Assembly (NCBI GenBank): GCA_015832175.1
Contig: WJXW01000003.1
Coordinates: 1,736,001 to 1,800,000, forward strand
Origin: Paraphaeosphaeria minitans
Taxonomy: Eukaryota; Ascomycota; Dothideomycetes; Pleosporales; Didymosphaeriaceae
DNA length: 64,000 bases
Direction of reading: 5' to 3'
Part shown: positions 22,119 through 33,431 of the stretch, one piece after another
How positions within the stretch are numbered: the stretch's first letter is position 1
Layout of the letters: every line of letters starts with the position of its first letter
Position numbers and translations under genes: made by a program
The notes under the pieces: generated by a model
The model's input: only the letters and a program-made list of their open reading frames with translations
What the model was told of the DNA's origin: nothing
The model's database searches: none

Positions 22119-24057
22119 ATGGACAGCAGCTACGGTAGTCAGCCAGACCCTCGCCAGGCACCGTACTCGTCGTCCTACGATCCACGCCCCTATCATCCGT
22201 CGTCCTATCAGCAAGATGCAAGCATTCGCGAGCCACAACGTCCTAGATCTCCCGCTTCGTCCAAAGCTACAAACGACGGATACGCGCAGCCTTACCACCA
22301 ACCACTCCAACAACCACTCCATAATGCGCTCAATAATGCATTCGACAAGTCCGACTCGGCGGGGAAAGTCGACCCTGAGCTCATTGCGCAAATCACGGCC
22401 GAGGTGAAGAAGTCGGTGTTGGACGAAATCAAGCTGGGAATGGGTGTCACTGCGCAGCAGCCCGTTGCACCGCCGCAGCAACCGTACCCCCCGCAATCGC
22501 CCATCTCCATGACATCGATTCCTTCGCGAAACGTGTGCACACCGCCATCGCCCAAACAAGCAGATCTATCCAGCCACGGAAGTGTTTCTCCTGACACTCT
22601 ATCGCATGACCCTCTCTTCCATGGTGCTGGAGACACTCCTACGCCCAGGCACGAACGCAACGCTCCGGTCGATATTGCACACCAGCATTCCATCCCACGG
22701 CCTGCAGCACCCCCAAGGATGCCCACGGACAGTGATTTAACACCTATTGAAAGACGATGGCAACACTTGTTTGACCTGCAAGGTCAGCCCACTCCTCGTC
22801 TAGGCGAGTTTCTGCGAGGCCTTGCCATCCACCTGGTTAGTACTGATACTCGCGGTCGTATTCATCTCCTAACGTGGGCAGATCGATGACTACGAACCAA
22901 AGAAGAGCCTAGTCATCTCACCGTCCAAGATGCTGCGGTTCTACAATGACGTGGAACTCACTGAGGAGATCTACCCCTGGGACAGTACGTTCAGACCATT
23001 GAATACATGGCAACATTTTGACAATAAGACAGCGATTTTCGGGAAACTGCCTTACTCGACGCTATGTAAGATATACCGGGACATGCGTTGCGAGCACCAT
23101 CTCATCCAGGAACATACCGCGGCTCAGCCCGATATTCCTGCTCTCACTCCTTTGGGGTTCCAGGAATGGATGATAGCCATGACTCAAGCTTATCCCGATG
23201 CTGAATACGAACGCCTCTCGAGGGCGGTGCTGGACATGCCGATTAGCAACGCTGATGACTGCAAGGAGCGCTTCCCAAAGGAACTCCCTCGACGTCTCTT
23301 CCCTCGCATCGAGAACCTACAAGCTCAACAGCGATGCGCTGCTGCTTTATCTCCGGAGGGTGTCGGTCCTCTCCGCAGAGCTCCCACCTTTCCGCCGCCT
23401 CCGCCTCCGCCAATGAGCCAGAGCGCAAGCGTGCCGCCGAGCCTTGAAAGAGAGCGCAGTCCCTACACAAGCCGACCAGACCCACGAGCTGTCGTATCGG
23501 AGGATGAAGACCATGTGCCTATATCCATGCCTATAGAGCGTGAGAGGAAACCTTACGCCGCCGCCCCGGGCGGCGGCAAAGTGTACGAAGACGACAAAAC
23601 TCACGGCACAAGTTCAGATGCACCCTTGCGGGAACAGCGCCGACGAACTCAGTCAACAGCGAGCCAGTACCCATACGTTCCGCCCGCCGACCCATCCCAA
23701 TACCCGCGATCCGCCATACAAACCAACGGCCGGCGACGCAGGAGCCCCAGCTTCTCCAACTACGGCAAATCCTCCGATTCTAACGTACGAGACATGTCTG
23801 GGGCGTACTATAACAGCAACATGTACGGCGAAGACGAGGAAAACCGGTGGTTCGCCAAGGACGCTGATATGAGGAGGGAATGGGCGGCTCGCCAAGCAGA
23901 CCACAGCAATGCAGGCCACCGGCGCCGCAGTACCACAGGGGCGGACAGTGCCCACGACTCCCAGTCCCGGTCCGCGTACGACGACGACCATTATCGGGGC
24001 AGGAACGGGAGCAATGGGTACGATGGTCGTAGCGGATACGATTCGCGGCGATGCTAG
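22119..24057 (+). CDS. DUF7514-type conserved fungal protein
   Basis: Exons are 22119-22835, 22882-22984 and 23033-24057 (614 residues). The N-terminal 195 residues are Pro/Gln/Ser/Tyr-rich and look disordered. A globular region runs from about 205 to 385: RRWQHLFDLQGQPTPRLGEF, IDDYEPKKSLVISPSKM, YPWDTIFGKLPYSTLCKIY and HHLIQEHTAAQPDIPALTP. This matches a domain I know as DUF7514, found across filamentous ascomycetes with no known activity. The tail is Arg/Ser/Asp/Tyr-rich, low-complexity. Intron 2 (22985-23032, 48 nt) has no in-frame stop and could be retained; splicing gives the better family match (WDTIFGKLP). No catalytic motif seen. Confidence 0.82.
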
Positions 24058-25464
24058 AGAAAAATTACGGACAAGAGCAAAGGCTGGAAACGTGCGCGAT
24101 TCGCTAGCGCTCACGACGTCATGAAATCCGGTACCATCACTTTTTGTCTGTTTTCTCCATGTATTTTCTTTCTTAGATACCTTTCCAGCGGCTACCCTCA
24201 CTGTCAGTCAGTGCAGGTCATTTGGATTTGACTACCCCCTTTTTGCAGGCGCAGTATAGTTTGGAACGGATCTTGTTTCTATTTAAATCGAGAACAATTC
24301 GATATCATCTAGCCATTCATGTGTGACTCTTGTTGAGAACTAATTGGCTCCGGTGTGTTCTCGGATGGCGCGTGTGGTCTTCGTGCTCAGTCTGTTGGAA
24401 GCATCCCCAAAAACACATACCCGTACATCATGTACCTAGCTACCTCAACCTGGACTTGTACATTCCGGGGAAATCACGCAAAGAAAACACCGCATTCACA
24501 TGGAGAACAGCAGGTTCACAATGCGCCAATGTCATTGATGAAAACCTCTCTGGGTTCGATATAATCCTGCAGGACCGATCCTCGTTTCCAACTTCTTAGG
24601 TGGAGGTGGCATCCACCATCGCCTCCTCCATACACTAACGTACAGCAAGCGCAACTACACAGGAACTGAGCATTTGAAGGTTATGCAGGCAAGCACGGAC
24701 CTATCTTCTTCGTTTTAAGTCGCTGGGATGCACGCGTCGATAGTGCTGTTGTGAGCAGGGCAACTTGATTGATCGATGGGAGACGATATGCACGGCGAGC
24801 GCACATACACTAGATGTCAGCGCACAAAGACTGTGAAGGTAAAGGGAGACTTATATTTTCTTCGTTTCGGGTTCTTGCCATGCATCCATCGATGTGGGTT
24901 GCTGTTGTAGGCAGGGCAACATAAGACCGGACGACCCTGTGCTGCTGAGCATAACTCATCGCACGCAGTCATTGAACCCTGCCGACGGTCTAGCTCTTGC
25001 TCTCAAATTGAAAAGGGTCCTGATAGTCAGTCGAAGACGCGCAAGCTGTTGACAACTCGTCGAACAGTCCATCATACCCAGGCACAAACCTATGAAATGG
25101 CGCTAACGCACACCTTTCCCTCGTATCAACCGCTGGCAACTCACAACTAGGTTGCTATACCATCTAGAGATGGCGTGTTCTCGCTGTCGTCGAAGCTGAG
25201 GTTCTGGTGCCGTTACGTGCCCGTCCTGTAACTGCCAGTGCAGCTAAAAGTTTAAGAAACTATGCATCAAAGAAGAAAAGAAACCGAAAAGCCATCCCTT
25301 TTGCCTCCGCATTTTTTGGAAATTAGCCAAGCGCCGAGTCCCCGAACTCAGTTGACCCTCAGGAATTCCTTCCTCAGCAGGGGTTTCCCTTTTTTTAGGT
25401 GTTGTTTTTTGCGTTTTGCGTTTTGTGTTGCGATGTATGTGCGTTATATATCATTTGATGGCAA
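24058..25464. other. Convergent intergenic region
   Basis: About 1.4 kb between the convergent DUF7514 and amidoligase genes. Two loosely similar 80-90 bp segments occur near 24700-24790 and 24840-24930 (shared TTCTTCGTTT and GCAGGGCAAC). No gene recognised. Confidence 0.45.
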
Positions 25465-26833
25465 TCATGTCCTAGGTGTAGGCAGGCCGTAAGCTTCGTC
25501 GTACCGTCGCAGCCATTCCAGATCTTCTTTCTTCACCAATGAGGTGTAGAAGATCGACGGCTCATCATATTGGCAGAGCCGTGCGTCCAGCTGGCTGTAC
25601 ACACCAGCAGTCCTAGCTGAAGCGAGTAACAAGTCTTCAAAATCAGAGCGCTGTGGTGCTCTGACTGCAAAGATGGTTGACCGAGTCCGAATGAACTCCA
25701 CCAAGTCGTGGTTAATCGACATCTCCATAAAGGCCATGGTGAATGCGATCCAGTGCTTGGCTTTCTTGGTCGTGGCTACTCCAGGCGGTCGTCGAAACTC
25801 AACGCTGCCATGTCCACCGTCTCTGGACGGCAAAAAGTTCCATGACCGGTACTTGTCTGGACAAACGTACCTTACCAGCTCATCGCGCGACAAACTGTCG
25901 ATGACTGCAAAGGCATCCAAGAAGCCTTGTACGCGGTCTGCTTGATGAAGCAATCCTGATACTTCGGTTTCATGGTTAACATTGCTCTTACAGAAAGTCA
26001 TGACCTGGTCTTGTCGGGAAGGTGGCTCACAGCGTGCAGTGGCCTCTTCCCAGAACACGACGGACTTCGCAACGGGACGCAGCTGATCAATGTTATACCC
26101 ATTCGAAGACGTCGAAATGTGTATATTACAGCCACATAACATATCGCGGCGAAATTCGAAGTGCTGATGCATGATTTTCCAGAATCTGTCCATGGTGGTG
26201 GGCCAGCTTGGATCGCCGACGAGAATGGGACTGACGACCTCAACCGGATCTGATCATCACCATTAGAAATACATAGATAGGCATCATACAAGCCAAAATG
26301 GCATCCCAGCGAAGATTGGATCATGTCGAGCGTCGTTCTCTGCTTTAGATAGGCAGAGATGCAATGTACTCACAGAACCCATCAACAATGTGATCCTTCG
26401 ACACCGACGCGTCCATACTGACATGCCACTTGGAGTAGTCGGGAGCTTCATCGGAGCTCTGGTCGAAGACATTGCAATGGAGTTCTGCGTCGGTGAGTAG
26501 CTTTGCAACGACCGACAGCAGGTTGAGGTTGAAGCTGCGCCTTTGTCGATGCGTTGCATCGAAGTCAGGCAGCGTGAGCTCAGAAATGCCCGAGATGTCT
26601 CTCGGACGTATGATCATCTCGAACTCTACTTCAAACTGGAAAGGGCGATGGTCTGGAGACGCATCGATGGAGGTAGAGTGGGGCAAGACCGAGATGGGCC
26701 TTGCGATGACGGGTCCGAGAGGGCGACGGTGTGAGAAGAGAACGCAAAGGAGGGAGGGAGGGAGGGATGTGCAGACGGGGACTACAGTTGACGAGAACGT
26801 CGGGCGGTTGTGATGAGGAGAGTCAGAAGACAT
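25465..26833 (-). CDS. Putative amidoligase (Amidoligase_2 family)
   Basis: Glutamine-synthetase-fold ligase predicted to form amide bonds between a carboxylate and an amine using ATP; substrate unknown. Exons are 26833-26374 and 26249-25465 (124 nt intron, GTGAGT...CAG; 414 residues). An upstream in-frame ATG at 26974 is possible but reads into low-quality sequence. Motifs in order: FEVEFEMII (about 68-75, paired Glu for metal), WHVSMDAS (136-143), PVEVVSPIL (155-163, created exactly at the splice), CGCNIHIS (192-199), a helix VVFWEEATARCEPPSRQ, and VEFRRPPG (303-310). These follow the family order of ElE, D-S, ElvSP, H-H and EfR blocks. The first His of the usual H-x-H block appears as Asn195. 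Family assignment is by motif recognition only. The gene is divergent from a gamma-glutamylcyclotransferase-like gene. Confidence 0.8.
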
Positions 26834-27436
26834 TGCGTCAGGAATGTTGTGAGCACGTCGAAAGACGATGGTAGTTCTGACGCGCGGGTGTGATGAAGGA
26901 AACAAAGCGAAACTGGCAGCAGGATGCGTCTTGTTTATTGTTTGTTTACCACTAAAAGGCGCCTTCCTCAACAATATGCTCTTGTCATGGCGGATATACG
27001 GTACGCACTACCGTGCAGTCACCCAACCATCTCACCCCTGATAACAGCATCATTCACATGTCTGGCCACTCTTTCCGCGCAACCTGCGACTTTTCAGCTT
27101 TCCATGATTGGTACCTACTTCAAGATAAGCCACTCGCGAGTATTCTGCGATATACATGTCCACCGGTACCAAAAAAGTTGAGACCCTGGCTCTTTCAAGG
27201 TAAGGTATGTTGGTCCTTCCGGTGTAAGCGGAAGCGCTGAGCGCCGCGGGAACCCTGGAACAACGAACTCAACACCAGCGGTAGGTACCACTAGTCTCGT
27301 TATGGCTCAAGGTGGGCGGCTGGTATAAATTTGGCAACCACATGACCAGGCTTGTTCTGGAGTTTCCTCGCACAAAAGTCCAAAATTCGCACCAGAGTCG
27401 AAGCTCTTAACGTACCACAAGTTTACGCAGCAGTAT
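26834..27436. promoter_or_regulatory. Shared divergent promoter, amidoligase / GGCT-like
   Basis: About 600 bp between divergent starts. A TATAAAT at 27324-27330 sits 107 nt before the plus-strand ATG, a normal spacing for fungal promoters with a short 5' UTR. No other element was identified. Confidence 0.5.
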
Positions 27437-28399
27437 ATGAAACACGACGCTGCCAACATGGATACGCTCATGGCCTTAGAGAGCATGGCACGCACGAGCG
27501 CTACCGCCGATACTTACGTAGATGTGGATCAGTGGATGCAGCTATTTGGATACACAGCTACACGAGCGAAACAAGCAATCGAGGCGCATTTCCTGGACCC
27601 ATCTCGCCTTTCCATATCGGAAGATCACTGGAACATCGTGCGCAATACCACAGATGCTCAAGGGCATGATCCGGAGAGTTATGCCCATCACATCATGCAT
27701 CACGCATCGATTCTATCCACGCAGCTGCAGCCGCCTCGCCAGGCAAGCTCAAACATCAAGATGACCGAGCAATACCTTGTCGAAATTATCGATGGGTTAA
27801 CTGCGGCAGACATCCAAGCCATTGCAGGGCTCTCACAGCCACCGAAGGTCGTGGCGAATGATTCAGGCGACAAGGACTCCGCGGTCGTAGACGCATCCAC
27901 GATCGCTGCACTCGAAAAATCGCTCCCCGCAGGCTTCTTCTCCATCCCCCTCCCTGCACCCGCCGCCAAAGACTTGTCGGACATCTCCATCGCGCCCACC
28001 CTCGGCATCGAAGCCACGCTTCCGTAGCATCGCATCTGCAATGCGCCGTCCCCCCTTCAAAACGAATATCCCGTATCCTACTTCTTCTACGGGACTTTGG
28101 CGGAGCCGGACAGGCTATCCAGGCTCCTGGACCTGGACCACGAGCCTTCCCTTCGGGCTGCAACAATCTCACGAGGCAAAAAGAGGAAATGGGGCCCTTA
28201 TTATGCCCTCGTGGACGGTACAGAGCAAGACAAGGCGGAGGGATGGTTATACGAGGTGCTTAACAAGGAACAGGAAGATGAGCTTAGGAGGTATGAAAGC
28301 AGCAACTACGAGGTGGTTAGGTGCAAGATTGAGACTGGAGAGGAAGTGATTCCGGGTTTGACATTCAGGTACTGCGGCGACGAGATGGAGCTTTCGTGA
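27437..28399 (+). CDS. Gamma-glutamylcyclotransferase-like (AIG2) gene with in-frame TAG
   Basis: Two halves lie in one frame, separated by a single TAG at 28025-28027 (codon 197). Codons 1-196 encode a hydrophilic region (YVDVDQWMQLFGYTATRAKQ, ISEDHWNIVRNTTDAQGHD). Codons 198-320 encode an AIG2/GGCT fold: YFFYGTLAEPDRL with the YGTL loop at 218-221, KRKWGPYYALVDG, AEGWLYEVL and RRYESSNYEVVRCKI. GGCT-type enzymes release 5-oxoproline from gamma-glutamyl amides. No in-frame ATG lies between the stop and YGTL, so the domain can be made only by splicing out the TAG (no strong donor seen), by readthrough, or not at all. A recent nonsense mutation or a sequence error are equally possible. Start alternatives are 27437 and 27458. 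Confidence 0.72.
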
Positions 28400-28665
28400 G
28401 CGAAATCGAGCTTAGCTACAGTTACTACTTAAAGAAGGGCTGGCGTGTGAAGTGGTGCAGGTGTCAAGTTGGAGTTTGTTTTTAAGCAGGACTGGAGAAA
28501 TTTGTGCAGATTATTGAACGGACATCATTCATCAGCAGTTTCTCGGAAGATTTGTGCAGCACTGAGGTAGGTAACCGGTCTAGTGCTAGTATTTGAAGCG
28601 AAATATGATACCCTTTTCAGATTTTTTTTTTGTTTTCGTCAAGAATGGAGTTCATGTAGTAGGTA

Positions 28666-29323
28666 TTATAGATGGAAATAACCATGAATTGTGCACCTCA
28701 GTACTCCACCTGTATTTCGCCTAGTCAGCGGTGTCGAATTACCCTTAAAAAAAAGGGATAAGACACTCCATTTCTGCAGACGATGAAAGAGCCTCAAACT
28801 GGATTTGTCACAAGCAAAGAGCTCCCTTATATCTCGTGTTGCAGTTCCGAACGTGCAAAACAGCTGATCCATCCATGATATGAATTGCTGAGCTTTGCTT
28901 CGAAAGCCACTAGGAGAGCCGAGATGGACATCGGTTATCCTTGTTGCAACCAGGCGGTGTTCCTCGAATCCTTGTACAATTGTTTCCTTCACAAACGTCC
29001 AGTCTGAAGGCCATAGACCTTTTGATGTCCTGCCATCAATGTGTGGATGGAAATCCTGAGTAATGAGGAATGGAGTTGAGTGCACATATCGACGGCGGAG
29101 AATACGTCTAGAAACCCACGGTATATCGATGAAGGAGATGTTGGAATACCTGATGCTTTCTAGAGCCACAGTATCAAGCGACTTTGCACTGTAGAGAACA
29201 TGTGAGATGCAACACTGGAGCAGTCATTGGCCATTTGGCCTAAATGAAACGCAGTCCATACCTCGGACACGTGGATTTGAGGGGTTTTCGGTCATAACTC
29301 TCATTATATCGCTGAAATAGCAT
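28666..29323 (-). CDS. Hypothetical protein, two exons
   Basis: Model: exon 1 29323-29262 and exon 2 29188-28666, intron 29189-29261 (GTATGG...CTACAG), giving 194 residues. The exon 2 frame is open without an ATG of its own; the splice supplies MLFQRYNESYDRKPLKST and joins it in frame to AKSLDTVALESIRYSN. The product has no signal peptide or membrane helix and is rich in Arg, Ser and Phe. It resembles no family I recognise. A decayed fragment of a larger gene is the main alternative. Confidence 0.4.
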
Positions 29324-29605
29324 GCAGGATAATGTGGCCTCTCCGGTTCAGCTACTATGAAGCTAGTATAACATCCGACTCGAAATTAAGCGTTTGTCCA
29401 TTTTTGGTACTCATTTTGTGACACTGTCCCTTAAGCCACACTGTAGAACTCTGATTTAGTTCTGGCAGGAATACGCCATGACAGACTCGATGCGTTTTGA
29501 ATAACATCAAAGCCCTCTGCGATCAGAGTGTAGGATAGCACAGCAGGTGATGTCCTATGCAAGATGACCTTTGCATGTTCTGCTACTCCCTTGCATCATG
29601 TTTGC

Positions 29606-31311
29606 TCATAGGGTATAAGGCTCCTGCTTCCAGCTGACCCTTTGCACCTCTCTCATGCGGTCGAACCTCAACACCGCATGCAACAGCACCTCCGCCCCGA
29701 TTGCGCAGTCCTCCTCTTTGCAAAACTCCTCGGGGTTATGGCTCATGCCCTCCCTGCATGGCACGAAAATCATGGACGTCGGGCATCGCTTGCTGGCGTA
29801 CACGCTGTCGTGCCCTGCGCCGCTCGTCATTTCCATCGTCAGGCTCTTCCCCTCCGGACCGAGGACCCTGTGCGCCGCCCGCGTCACGGCATCGATGCAG
29901 CTCGCATGAAACGTTGTTGCGGGGCTGTCGAAGTCCTCGGTGATGTTCACGGTGCAGGGCAGACTTGGTGTTCCGCCGTCGTTCAAACCAGACAGATTCT
30001 CACCTGCCGCAATCTTGGAGAAGTCTTGTTCTACGAGGCCGAGGAGCCTAGCGACAGTCTCGTCGGCCGGTGCGCGGATATCGAGCGAGAAGCTGACGTC
30101 GCCGGGGACGGTGTTGGTGCTCCCGGGCTTGAGATTGAGGATGCCGGTGGACACGAGCGCGTTGTTCGCAGTTGCCAGGCGGTGGCTGTGCAGGATCATC
30201 TTGGACGCAACGAGCAGTGCGTCGGCGCGACTCTTTAGATCGGTCGTTCCCGTGTGCGTGTCGCGCCCTTTGACGTTGATGGTGAGCCACTTGTATGCCT
30301 GCACGCCTGTCACGACGCCGACTTTCTTGTTGGCCATCTCAAGGAGTGGACCTTGCTCGATATGCAACTCGAAGTGTGCGGCCATGGGTGTGGCTTCGTG
30401 GGAGGCGGGCACGGAGCCTAGGTACCCAATGCGAGAAAGTTCTTCGGCCATGGTTGCTGTGCCTGGATGTACTTCGCGGAGGTTGTGTGCGGTGGAGAGG
30501 GGGATGGAACCAGCCCAGACGCCTGAGGAGGACATTGACATGGGAAAACGAGCCCCTTCCTCACTTTTCTTTTTGTTAGTTTGACAGGACATAAAGCGCC
30601 GTTCGGCAGGGAAATGAAGACTCGTACTTTGTCCAGTTGACGACGCCAACGGGGTACTCGGTCTCTATCCAGTTGTCGTTCAGCACCTTGAGCATCTCGA
30701 TACCTGCGTGAACACCCAAGATGCCGTCGTATCGACCACCGGTTGGCTGCGTATCTAGATGCGAACCTGCGAATGTGGGCGGCCTGTCGTTCTTGAGTCC
30801 CGGTCGCACAGCGAAGATGCTACCCATCTTGTCGATGGTGACTTTGCATCCGAGGCCTTCGGTGGTCTTGACAAACCAGTCGCGGGCTTGCTTGTCGAAA
30901 TCTGAGAGCGCGAGACGGGTCATGCCTGTTTCTGATTCGGCTCTGGACTGCTTAGCTAGCTGAAGGTGAGCTTAGGACGGTGACTGCGTACTTTCCCCAC
31001 CGTTTGCCCGTGCCCCATTGACATGTGTGGTGCAGGTCTTCCATCAGGCGCTTTCTGTTAACTTTCAAGCTCTTGAGCGCATCCTCGTCCATCTCCTTCG
31101 TCATTAACCGCCATGTTGAGGTCTGGCTGAAAGATCTCTTCGCCTCGTATCCGGACGTCAATTGCGACCACCTGGGGATCCTTCGCAATTGTCGGTGTGG
31201 AGTGTTCGCTGCTGTGAGAGCTCTATATACATTCAGTGCTCGAGGTGCCGTGCATGCCGTCCTCCGCGCCGTCCGTAATACAGCCTGGAAGCTGCAAGCT
31301 GGCGCTGCCAT
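29606..31311 (-). CDS. M20-family amidohydrolase (carbamoylase / allantoate hydrolase type)
   Basis: Zinc-type hydrolase of the hydantoinase/carbamoylase family, cleaving N-carbamoyl or ureido groups from amino acid-like substrates. Exons are 31311-30992, 30942-30628 and 30563-29606 (530 residues). Splicing restores KRWGKAESETGMTRLAL and NWTNEEGARFP. Metal-site motifs are AGSHLDTQPTGG (His168), NEEGARFP, HIEQGPLLE and SGAGHDSVYAS. GRDTHTGTT marks the dimerisation/lid domain. The first 65 residues are Arg-rich with no acids until Glu56 (RTARRTACTAPRALNVYR, KRSFSQ), a good mitochondrial presequence. It follows the amidoligase and GGCT-like genes. The exact substrate (beta-ureidopropionate, allantoate or N-carbamoyl amino acid) is not decidable here. 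Confidence 0.9.
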
Positions 31312-31574
31312 GCTGAGAACGAGTGTTTGAGAGGAACGAAGAAGAGGAATGCATCGCGGCAGGAAGTGTGCGTGACATGACCTAAACGCGCCCGCGGCGT
31401 GAGGAGATAACGTGGACACAGCGGGGTCGACCCCACGCTAAGCTATCGCCGAATCATGCCGTTGGGGAATCTCGGAGAAAACGGCACCATAGCTTGAGAC
31501 AAGACCAAGGAAAGCCTGTCTGATCCATCACACGATTGTCGTGTGAGATAATACCATCAATGACCTTCTCGCGA

Positions 31575-33431
31575 TCAATGGCCCCCTGATCCAGGTTTCG
31601 TCAAGCCGCTTCCCCTCTTCAGCCACTGTAGCCGTACCTGCTCAATCGACGTCTCGCCTCCCATTTCCTTCTCCACGACTTCGCTCACAAACCTCAGTCG
31701 TTCCTCCATACTGCCATTGTTTGCGGCTCCATCCCTCTTCCGCCCTATGATGGCAATGTTGCGAGTCGAAGGTATTCTCAGATACTCTTTTTCCGGAACC
31801 CAAGACATCTGCGCGGATAGGTGCGCGACGTAGCTACACAGCGACGTGTATGCAGACACTTGCTTTGCCGCATGGGTGGTGGGTGAAGGAAAGTGTTTGC
31901 GATGATACGGAGCGCGGAACCTCGTGCCGCCAAAGTCGTGGCTGCAGCAAGGTATGGCCATGAACGGGCTGTCCGAGAGATAAGCCAGGACGGGTGTCCA
32001 TGCTGTGAGTTCGTCGGCGTGGTTCGAAACGATGAATGTTCCTCTTGGGAAGAGGCCGTTCTGCCACGGCGGTGAGCCATTGCCTATCGCTTCATCGATA
32101 CTTTGCTTCTGCAGGACTTCCGGGACGAGCAGCATCTCCTTGACGTGCTGCTGGTACGACTCGCCAAACGTTGCCCATGTTTTGCGTCGGCGTGCGTCGA
32201 AGCCCCAGCCCTTCCAACCCTCTTTCATGAGGATGTACACCAGCAGACCATTACCGCACCCAATATCTACGAAACCGGGAAAAGCCTGCTGTGCCGTCGA
32301 TCGCCTCCCGGTTTGGAGCTCCAGCCGTACTTTTTCATTATCCTGGTAATCCATGCTGCTTGGCTGGTCGTCCGGCTTTGGAACAGTGCCGCCGTACATA
32401 TCCGTCCACAGCTCGATCAGGAATGCCGCTATTCCTAGGTCTTCAAAGACGTGCTTCTGTGCGGGCGTCTGCTCGACCCAGTTATCAATAAGCCCCTTGG
32501 CATATTCTCCTTTCAGATAGGCATATGTGTCTTGGAAGGTCTTTTGTGGAATGATGACGTCGTGGTGGACGCGTTTCTGGTACCCTTTCACGCGTCCCCG
32601 GGCGTGCTTGTGAATAATTTCCAGCATCTTCAGCGCAGTCCGTGACATACGATTCTCCAAGGGCCTCTCGGGAAAGAGATCGTAGTATAGTGACAGTGTT
32701 CCAGGCGCTACGCCTGGCGGAGGCTGGCTCAGAAATGTGTACAGGATAGCCACGCCTCGGACCTTAGGGTGATAGAACGGTATCGAATCCACGTTTGCGA
32801 CATGGGGAATGTATATTACTAAATACCGTTCTGCATCAAATTTGCTGTTGCTACCGTCGCTCCCATGTACTATGACCTGCTCGGTGGAAGTGTACAGATG
32901 GCATGTTTGCTGCAAGGCTTCATCAAGCTTAGGATTTCTGGGTATTAGTTTTCGGGCCACAGTCCACTCGAGCTTATATCCTTGCACCCCTCCAGGCACC
33001 AGACGCGGCTGATGATCGGGTTTCAAGTGCTTGATAATGCCCGCGAGCTCATGCGGATGAGATGCTTCGGGGTTGTACGAAGCATCCGTAAAACTCTTGT
33101 ACGAGAGTTCCGCCCGAGACAGGTGGGACGCAGTCAGGTTAGGATTCTCTAGCAAATTCCGACTGACGTCGAGAAAGTACTGCGGTGGGAAATTCGCAGG
33201 TGCTGACTGCACAATGTTCCATATCTTAGGTGGAAGGCCAGACTCTGCAACAAAAGTATTGTCCAAATCGACGGGCTCGAATTTGCTTCCGGGAACGGCT
33301 TGAGAGTCCACTGCTGCTTCATCGTGTGGTAGCTCGCTTGCGGTGTTGTGAGTCGAAGACTCTGTTGGAAATGCTTGCTCGCCATGTTCTTTCGACTTGC
33401 AGAAGACCTTTGGCTCTTCTTGGACAACCAT
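31575..33431 (-). CDS. TRM44: tRNA (uracil-2'-O)-methyltransferase Trm44
   Basis: AdoMet-dependent enzyme that 2'-O-methylates U44 of serine tRNAs in yeast; cytosolic. Intronless, 618 residues from the ATG at 33431; the frame extends to 33518 but without an ATG. The hallmark of the family, FVDIGCGNGLLVYILMKEG followed by WGFDARRRKTW, lies near residues 385-415. Upstream blocks such as KLEWTVARKLIPRNPKLDEA and the C-terminal AIPCCSHDFGG are also typical. Nothing looks broken. The preceding gene (M20 amidohydrolase) is in the same orientation but unrelated. Confidence 0.94.
   Translation of the reverse strand: MVVQEEPKVFCKSKEHGEQAFPTESSTHNTASELPHDEAAVDSQAVPGSKFEPVDLDNTFVAESGLPPKIWNIVQSAPANFPPQYFLDVSRNLLENPNLTASHLSRAELSYKSFTDASYNPEASHPHELAGIIKHLKPDHQPRLVPGGVQGYKLEWTVARKLIPRNPKLDEALQQTCHLYTSTEQVIVHGSDGSNSKFDAERYLVIYIPHVANVDSIPFYHPKVRGVAILYTFLSQPPPGVAPGTLSLYYDLFPERPLENRMSRTALKMLEIIHKHARGRVKGYQKRVHHDVIIPQKTFQDTYAYLKGEYAKGLIDNWVEQTPAQKHVFEDLGIAAFLIELWTDMYGGTVPKPDDQPSSMDYQDNEKVRLELQTGRRSTAQQAFPGFVDIGCGNGLLVYILMKEGWKGWGFDARRRKTWATFGESYQQHVKEMLLVPEVLQKQSIDEAIGNGSPPWQNGLFPRGTFIVSNHADELTAWTPVLAYLSDSPFMAIPCCSHDFGGTRFRAPYHRKHFPSPTTHAAKQVSAYTSLCSYVAHLSAQMSWVPEKEYLRIPSTRNIAIIGRKRDGAANNGSMEERLRFVSEVVEKEMGGETSIEQVRLQWLKRGSGLTKPGSGGH

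Noticed and set aside
24700..24930. Two similar segments resembling a degenerate repeat pair
   Set aside because: Similarity is limited to short blocks and no clear unit boundary could be drawn, so I did not list it as a repeat.
31312..31419. Upstream extension of the M20 amidohydrolase to 31419
   Set aside because: The first codon there is GTG, not ATG; the ATG at 31311 starts a good mitochondrial presequence.
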